Assembly (NCBI GenBank): GCA_027484445.1
Contig: JAIXSY010000045.1
Location: 1-64,000, forward strand
Direction of reading: 5' to 3'
Origin: Verrucomicrobiaceae bacterium
GTDB taxonomy: Bacteria; Verrucomicrobiota; Verrucomicrobiia; Verrucomicrobiales; Verrucomicrobiaceae
Length of the DNA stretch: 64,000 nt
Below are positions 59,744 to 64,000 of this stretch, piece after piece; position 1 is the first letter of the stretch, and each line of letters starts with the position of its first letter. The translations under genes and the position numbers were made by a program. The notes under the pieces were generated by a model. That model had not been told where the DNA came from. It searched no databases and worked only from the letters and a program-made list of their open reading frames with translations.

Positions 59744-61162
59744 ATGAAAATGCACCATTCACTGCTGATTGCCCTGCTGCCCCTGCTTTTGATCGCCGCT
59801 GTGACGGAGGAGAAGCCGAAGGGCGGAGGCAAAGGCGGCGCAGGCCAAGGCGGGCAGGTCGAGCCAGCGGTGGTGCCGCCGTATCTGTTCAACGTTTGGC
59901 TTTGCAGGCCGGGCGCGGAATCCGTGACGGTCAGCGTGCTGGCTTGGGATGACATGGAGGCTTTCATCGAGTGTGCAGAGAGTATTCGGGGCATTCCTGC
60001 CCCGTCAGACGGGCCAGGAATGGCCCGATTACGGACGGAGCCGGTGAAGTTGCAGGCCGGTAAACCTCAAAACATCGTGCTGGGCGGTCTGAAGCCCGAC
60101 ACGGCTTACAACTACCGCCTGACCTATCGCCGCTCGGGTGGCGAGGCGGTGCAGGATGTGATGCGTAGCTTTCACACCCAGCGGAAGGCGGGATCGAGTT
60201 TCCGCTTTGTCATGCAGGCGGACTCGCATCTCGACAACAACACGGACGTGCGGGTTTACCAGCAATCGCTGGCGAACATGCTCGCCGACAAGCCGGACTT
60301 CATGATCGACCTCGGTGACACGACGATGGTGGACAAGTTTGGACAGTTCTTCCGTCGCTCGGAATCGCAATACAAGGCTCAGCGCTACTACATGGGCCGC
60401 ATCGCGCACAGCGTGCCCATTTTCATGGTGCTGGGGAATCACGATGGCGAGCGTGGCAGTGATCCGGAGATGTCGGACTGGTCGCTCGGTATGCGTCACA
60501 CCTACTTTCCGAATCCCACCGATGGAAACGACAAGCACAGCTACTTCGCCTTTGAGTGGGGAAATGCGCTCTTCATCGGCCTCGATCCGTTTTGGTCCAC
60601 CCTGCGGCGCGGAGCCTCGGGTTGGGACATGACGCTCGGCGAGACGCAGTATCGCTGGCTGTCCCAAACGCTCGCGAGCAGCAAGGCGGCGATGCGTTTT
60701 GTGTTCATCCATCACCTCGTCGGCGGTCTGGGCCGCGACGTGCGTGGTGGAGCCAAACCTGCGGCCTACATGGAGTGGGGCGGCAAAAACGCGGATGGCA
60801 CCGAGGGCTTCAAACAGAACCGTCCTGGCTGGGAACTGCCGCTGCATCAGCTTTTCGTGAAACACGGCGTGAACATCGTCTTCCACGGTCACGACCATCT
60901 TTTCGTCAAAGAAGAGCTCGATGGCATCATCTACCAGGACGTGCCGCAACCCGGCCACCCGAGCGGCGGCACCCGCAGCGCCGAAGAATACGGCTACGGC
61001 GGCGTCATCCTCGGCAGCAGCGGCCATGTGCGTGTCACCGTGGAGGCCAATGAGGCGAAAGTGGACTACGTGCGCAGCATCGTCCCCGGCGTGACGCGTG
61101 CCGATCTGGAAAACGGCGCGGTGGAGCATAGCTACACGGTGAAACCCCAACGGCGACTGTGA
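59744..61162 (+). CDS. Exported calcineurin-like metallophosphoesterase
   Basis: This 472-residue protein has a signal peptide and a Gly/Lys-rich linker. A fibronectin-like N-terminal domain covers about 40-155 (LGGLKPDTAYNYRLTYRRSGG). The metallophosphoesterase domain has MQADSHLD, FMIDLGDTT, MVLGNHDG, FIHHLVGG and VFHGHDHLF in order, with the complete set of metal ligands. This resembles purple acid phosphatase-like exported enzymes. Substrate unknown. It is the only plus-strand gene in this part and is divergent from sigma gene two. Confidence 0.9.
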   Translation: MKMHHSLLIALLPLLLIAAVTEEKPKGGGKGGAGQGGQVEPAVVPPYLFNVWLCRPGAESVTVSVLAWDDMEAFIECAESIRGIPAPSDGPGMARLRTEPVKLQAGKPQNIVLGGLKPDTAYNYRLTYRRSGGEAVQDVMRSFHTQRKAGSSFRFVMQADSHLDNNTDVRVYQQSLANMLADKPDFMIDLGDTTMVDKFGQFFRRSESQYKAQRYYMGRIAHSVPIFMVLGNHDGERGSDPEMSDWSLGMRHTYFPNPTDGNDKHSYFAFEWGNALFIGLDPFWSTLRRGASGWDMTLGETQYRWLSQTLASSKAAMRFVFIHHLVGGLGRDVRGGAKPAAYMEWGGKNADGTEGFKQNRPGWELPLHQLFVKHGVNIVFHGHDHLFVKEELDGIIYQDVPQPGHPSGGTRSAEEYGYGGVILGSSGHVRVTVEANEAKVDYVRSIVPGVTRADLENGAVEHSYTVKPQRRL

Positions 61163-61175
61163 CTTCCAAGCTGCC

Positions 61176-63272
61176 CTACTTCATCCGAAACCGCGCATCA
61201 TCCCACACAAACGGCGGCCGCTTGCCGAGCAGCAGGTCATAGATCGTGTGGTTCGTCTTCATCATCTCCGCCAACATGTCCTTCCATGGGCGATCCGCCA
61301 CGCTGAGCAGGCCGGTGTTGTAGCTTTCGCCGTTGTATTGGCTAAACCAGCGGCCCGTCGTGGCCTGATCGACGAGCGTGAACCACTCGATGCCGATGAC
61401 AAAACCCAGCGAGGCGCTTTGCTCGACGTAGTTTCGATAGGCCAGCCCACGCTCCTTTTGCGAGCTGACTTCGCGTCCGCCGATGAGGCCGCTGTCTTTT
61501 GGCGAGGCCCAGAAGAACTCGCTCAGCATCATCGGCTTGCCGCCCGTCCACTCGTGGTAGCGTTTCAGCGCGGTCGTATCGACGCCGAAGGTGTAGTAGT
61601 TGTAGCTCACGACATCGAGATGCTTGCCCATGATGCGGCAGAGCTGCTCGTCCTCGATCGTGATCGGCTGAAGGCGGCTGCCGATAAGCAGATGATTCGC
61701 GTCATGTTTGCGAAACACCTTCTCGATCTGCGCGAAATAAGTTTCGAGAAACGTGCCGACAAATGCCTTTACGTCCGCTTTCGCAGCATCTGTCGTCACC
61801 GCAAGCCCAGAGCCGATGAGTTCATCAAACGAGGCCGCCTTTGCCTGCCACGCGGTGTTGAAAGCCTCCACCGTGCTGTATTTCGTCTTCAAAGCGGCCA
61901 CCAGCTCGTGTTTGCAGGCATGCGTGCCATCCAGTGATGGAAGCACACGCGGCAGTTCATCGTACCGCGGCTCATTCACGATGAACCAGCCAATCAAGAG
62001 CGGATCGTTCGCTCGCACAGGCACCTCGCGCGCGATGTTTTCCGCGATCTTCGCCACGGTAGCCGTATCAAACGGGTCCCACACCTCATGTGCCCCCGGA
62101 ATGCGTGGGACGCCTTCCCACTCATTGATCGGCAGATGCGCCACATACGGAAACTCAGCTTTCTGCGGCACTGGACTGAACGCGCCTATCGAATTGAACC
62201 CCCATTTTTTCACTCGCTCGATCATCCGTGTCGCATGCGATTCGAAATCATACGCAGCGCCGAACTTCTTGATCGTGTTCGCGATGTAGAACGAAAAATG
62301 GTCCGAATTGCCTTCGCGAAAGGCTGATGCGTATTCGCTGTCGAGCTTCGGCAGCCACTCATAGATACCCTCGCGGCCCTTCACGTAGGTGTAGTCATCA
62401 TTGGGGGCGAAACCGCACACACCGAGGTGGAAGAACGCATTGCCATCTGGATCGACCAGCCATGATTTGCCGCTCTTTGGCTCCACATGGAAGAAACCGG
62501 TCTTCTTCAGCCCCAGCGCCTCGCCGCTGCCCGGCAGCCCGCCAAAACGATCCAGCTTCGGCGTCTCGATGCTAGCGTAGTAGGTCTTGTCCGTTTCCAC
62601 ATCAGCTTTGAGGTCTTCGAGGCTTTGAAGCTTGTTTGGAAACGAATCTTTCAGACTCTGCCCGAAAGGATCGATCAATTTCGTCACCGAGGCGAGATCC
62701 GACGTCACCTTGATTTTCACCGATGTGCGATCTGCCATCCACGGCACGATGAACTGCCAGTGATACACCGCCCAGTTCCATTCGCGGTTGTCCGTGAGTT
62801 GCTGAAACGCGAACTCCGGCGTTGTGAAGCTCAAACTCTGCCCCTGGGCATTTTTCACCGAAAACGTCGTTCCGTTCAAACTCGCGAGGTGCGGTGGTGA
62901 AGCCTTCTTCGCTGGGAAAAGGCCGCTTTTGTCTGCGATCTGCCAAGAGCCGCCTTTCGCAAAGCCGATGTCGATGAGCGTCGTCATCTTCCACGATTTC
63001 ACATTGGCCGAAACACCGAGAAAGCTCACTCCGACCTCATCTTTGACCACCGAAATGGCACACTCCGCGCCACCTTCATACTTCACGCTGGCCTGCGTCC
63101 CGCTCGCCTTCACTTCGATGATTTTGTGCGTTGGCTCAAACTCTGGATACGTCAGTAAAAGGGCTCCTAAACTGCCTGCCTTGATTTCGACGCCTTGGCC
63201 TTTCGTTCGTATTTCCTGGGCGAGTAGGGATTGCGCAAAGATCGATAGGAAGAGAAGAATGGGAAGCTTCAT
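61176..63272 (-). CDS. GH50-like (beta-agarase type) glycoside hydrolase, long form
   Basis: This 698-residue protein has a signal peptide (MKLPILLFLSIFAQSLLAQ). An N-terminal beta-rich domain (about 20-230) is followed by a catalytic TIM barrel that opens LKKTGFFHVEPKSGKSWLVDPDGNAFFHLGVCGF. The probable acid/base is Glu in IGWFIVNEPRYD and the nucleophile is Glu in MMLSEFFWAS. It is a longer relative of the enzyme at 22726-24084. As with that one, GH50 membership is by pattern, and the substrate is probably a galactan or a similar algal or host glycan. Confidence 0.83.
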   Translation of the reverse strand: MKLPILLFLSIFAQSLLAQEIRTKGQGVEIKAGSLGALLLTYPEFEPTHKIIEVKASGTQASVKYEGGAECAISVVKDEVGVSFLGVSANVKSWKMTTLIDIGFAKGGSWQIADKSGLFPAKKASPPHLASLNGTTFSVKNAQGQSLSFTTPEFAFQQLTDNREWNWAVYHWQFIVPWMADRTSVKIKVTSDLASVTKLIDPFGQSLKDSFPNKLQSLEDLKADVETDKTYYASIETPKLDRFGGLPGSGEALGLKKTGFFHVEPKSGKSWLVDPDGNAFFHLGVCGFAPNDDYTYVKGREGIYEWLPKLDSEYASAFREGNSDHFSFYIANTIKKFGAAYDFESHATRMIERVKKWGFNSIGAFSPVPQKAEFPYVAHLPINEWEGVPRIPGAHEVWDPFDTATVAKIAENIAREVPVRANDPLLIGWFIVNEPRYDELPRVLPSLDGTHACKHELVAALKTKYSTVEAFNTAWQAKAASFDELIGSGLAVTTDAAKADVKAFVGTFLETYFAQIEKVFRKHDANHLLIGSRLQPITIEDEQLCRIMGKHLDVVSYNYYTFGVDTTALKRYHEWTGGKPMMLSEFFWASPKDSGLIGGREVSSQKERGLAYRNYVEQSASLGFVIGIEWFTLVDQATTGRWFSQYNGESYNTGLLSVADRPWKDMLAEMMKTNHTIYDLLLGKRPPFVWDDARFRMK

Positions 63273-63331
63273 TCGATGAATAAGAACGCATGGATTGGCT
63301 GTCTTACCATTCGTGAATGGATCGAATTTGC

Positions 63332-64000
63332 TCAAGGCTTGGGTTTGATTTCCAGAGCCTCCAGCCATGGCGAAGTGATCTGTGGCGGCATGCCGCCAAA
63401 TGGCTGATAAGCCGGAAGCTGAGTGATGCTCATGCTGTGCGGTTGGCTAGCCATGAAGAACATGACATCAGCACAGTCCTCACAGCTGATCATGGCTTCT
63501 TTGTGGTTTGGGGAAGGCTGCACGGGGCGCTTGGCGACAAGAGGTGTGTTCGCTTCGCCAGGGGCGTATTCGGACACGACTATCCCGTGGGCGTTTAGTT
63601 GCATCCGAGCGGTGAAGAGCATGCCATGAACTGCCCATTTGCTAGCTGTGTAAGGAACTCCCGCGTAGGAGTCATACCCGTGACCTGCTGTCGAAGAAAC
63701 CACGACGATGCGCCCGCCACCATGGGCCGCCATGGGTTTTGACACAGCCTGAATCATGTTCACCACGCCGAGCACATTGATTTCCATGACCCGACGCCAG
63801 CTTTCTGCGCTGGCGATGCGTTTTGGATCATCGTGGGCCATGAAGCGGTCAGGTGTATTGATGCCTGCTGTGTGGATAAGTGCAAAAGGAACGCCATGCT
63901 TCAAAACCTCATCCAGTGCTAAGGCAACACTGTTCGGGTCGGAGACATCGCAAACCATGGGCAAGATGTTACCCGACAGGGCAGCCGTTTCCTGAAGCGA
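63332..64000 (-). CDS. SDR-family oxidoreductase, cut by window edge
   Basis: This is the C-terminal three-quarters of a short-chain dehydrogenase, with the frame open to base 64000. It shows the NAG-like HTAGINTPDRF, then INVLGVVNMIQ, the catalytic Ser in IVVVSSTAG, and YTASK with the Tyr and Lys. The N-terminal nucleotide-binding TGxxxGxG lies outside the window. The C-terminal end, with a CEDCADVMFFMAS segment, matches sugar- or alcohol-type SDRs but no substrate can be named. Confidence 0.88.
   Translation of the reverse strand, partial: SLQETAALSGNILPMVCDVSDPNSVALALDEVLKHGVPFALIHTAGINTPDRFMAHDDPKRIASAESWRRVMEINVLGVVNMIQAVSKPMAAHGGGRIVVVSSTAGHGYDSYAGVPYTASKWAVHGMLFTARMQLNAHGIVVSEYAPGEANTPLVAKRPVQPSPNHKEAMISCEDCADVMFFMASQPHSMSITQLPAYQPFGGMPPQITSPWLEALEIKPKP

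Overview
The window reads like a chromosome segment of a heterotrophic Verrucomicrobiota bacterium, probably Verrucomicrobiales. This is inferred from gene content, not from a marker gene. The indicators are two ECF sigma factors of the Rhodopirellula/Verrucomicrobium type with overlapping FecR-like partners, a planctomycete-type cytochrome (DUF1587-DUF1585 series) next to a DUF1552 protein, a secreted Cys-type sulfatase, a PEP-CTERM protein, two DUF1593 proteins, GH50-like and GH88/105 hydrolases, and many Tat or Sec exported proteins. GC content is high and genes are packed into short operons with ATGA overlaps. No rRNA, tRNA, CRISPR array or intact transposase was seen.

Layout. 1-2750: the end of an ABC-three-component (ABC-3C) conflict system, then an orphan ParD-like antitoxin. 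2877-12279: sulfatase, a deletion-scarred two-component system, a DUF1593 protein, a PEP-CTERM protein and a 1629-residue exported protein. 12350-13842: a PIN-domain module bracketed by a 29-bp direct repeat. 13866-18744: a Reg_prop sensor kinase and its NarL-type regulator, separated by a GxxExxY nuclease-like gene embedded in palindromic repeats (family A). 18779-24154: DUF1593/AraC pair, truncated FGE-like gene, intradiol dioxygenase, GH50-like hydrolase and a DUF1552 relic. 24159-32102: LVIVD protein, a flavin/cytochrome b-like membrane module with ApbE and a CPBP protease, an FAD oxidoreductase and a GH88/105 hydrolase. 32723-38837: a likely defence locus (Hsp90/sacsin-type ATPase fused to an SF2 helicase, a RAMA-domain protein and a MazEF-like pair). 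39119-49896: clan-A glycosidase with a Gfo/Idh/MocA oxidoreductase, an Ig-like protein, a LamG/PQQ sugar dehydrogenase/cytochrome fusion and a PAS-AraC regulator. 50088-59624: two sigma/FecR pairs enclosing the DUF1592 and DUF1552 genes, which are again separated by a GxxExxY gene in a second palindromic repeat family (B), plus an SGNH hydrolase. 59744-64000: metallophosphoesterase, a second GH50-like enzyme and a partial SDR gene.

Two patterns stand out. First, two sequence-unrelated palindromic repeat families share one architecture (two short units per arm, arms inverted), and each brackets a two-domain GxxExxY PD-(D/E)XK-like gene sitting between the two genes of a natural pair. One repeat arm is translated in frame inside the sensor kinase, and family B copies supply the stop codons and last residues of two proteins. 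Second, a 26-bp element, CGGCAAA-N12-GTGGAGC, occurs six times with invariant length, always on the minus strand and, in five cases, 8-14 nt before the start codon of an exported or sugar-related gene or of the ECF sigma gene itself. It is a candidate sigma or regulator signature for a glycan-use regulon.
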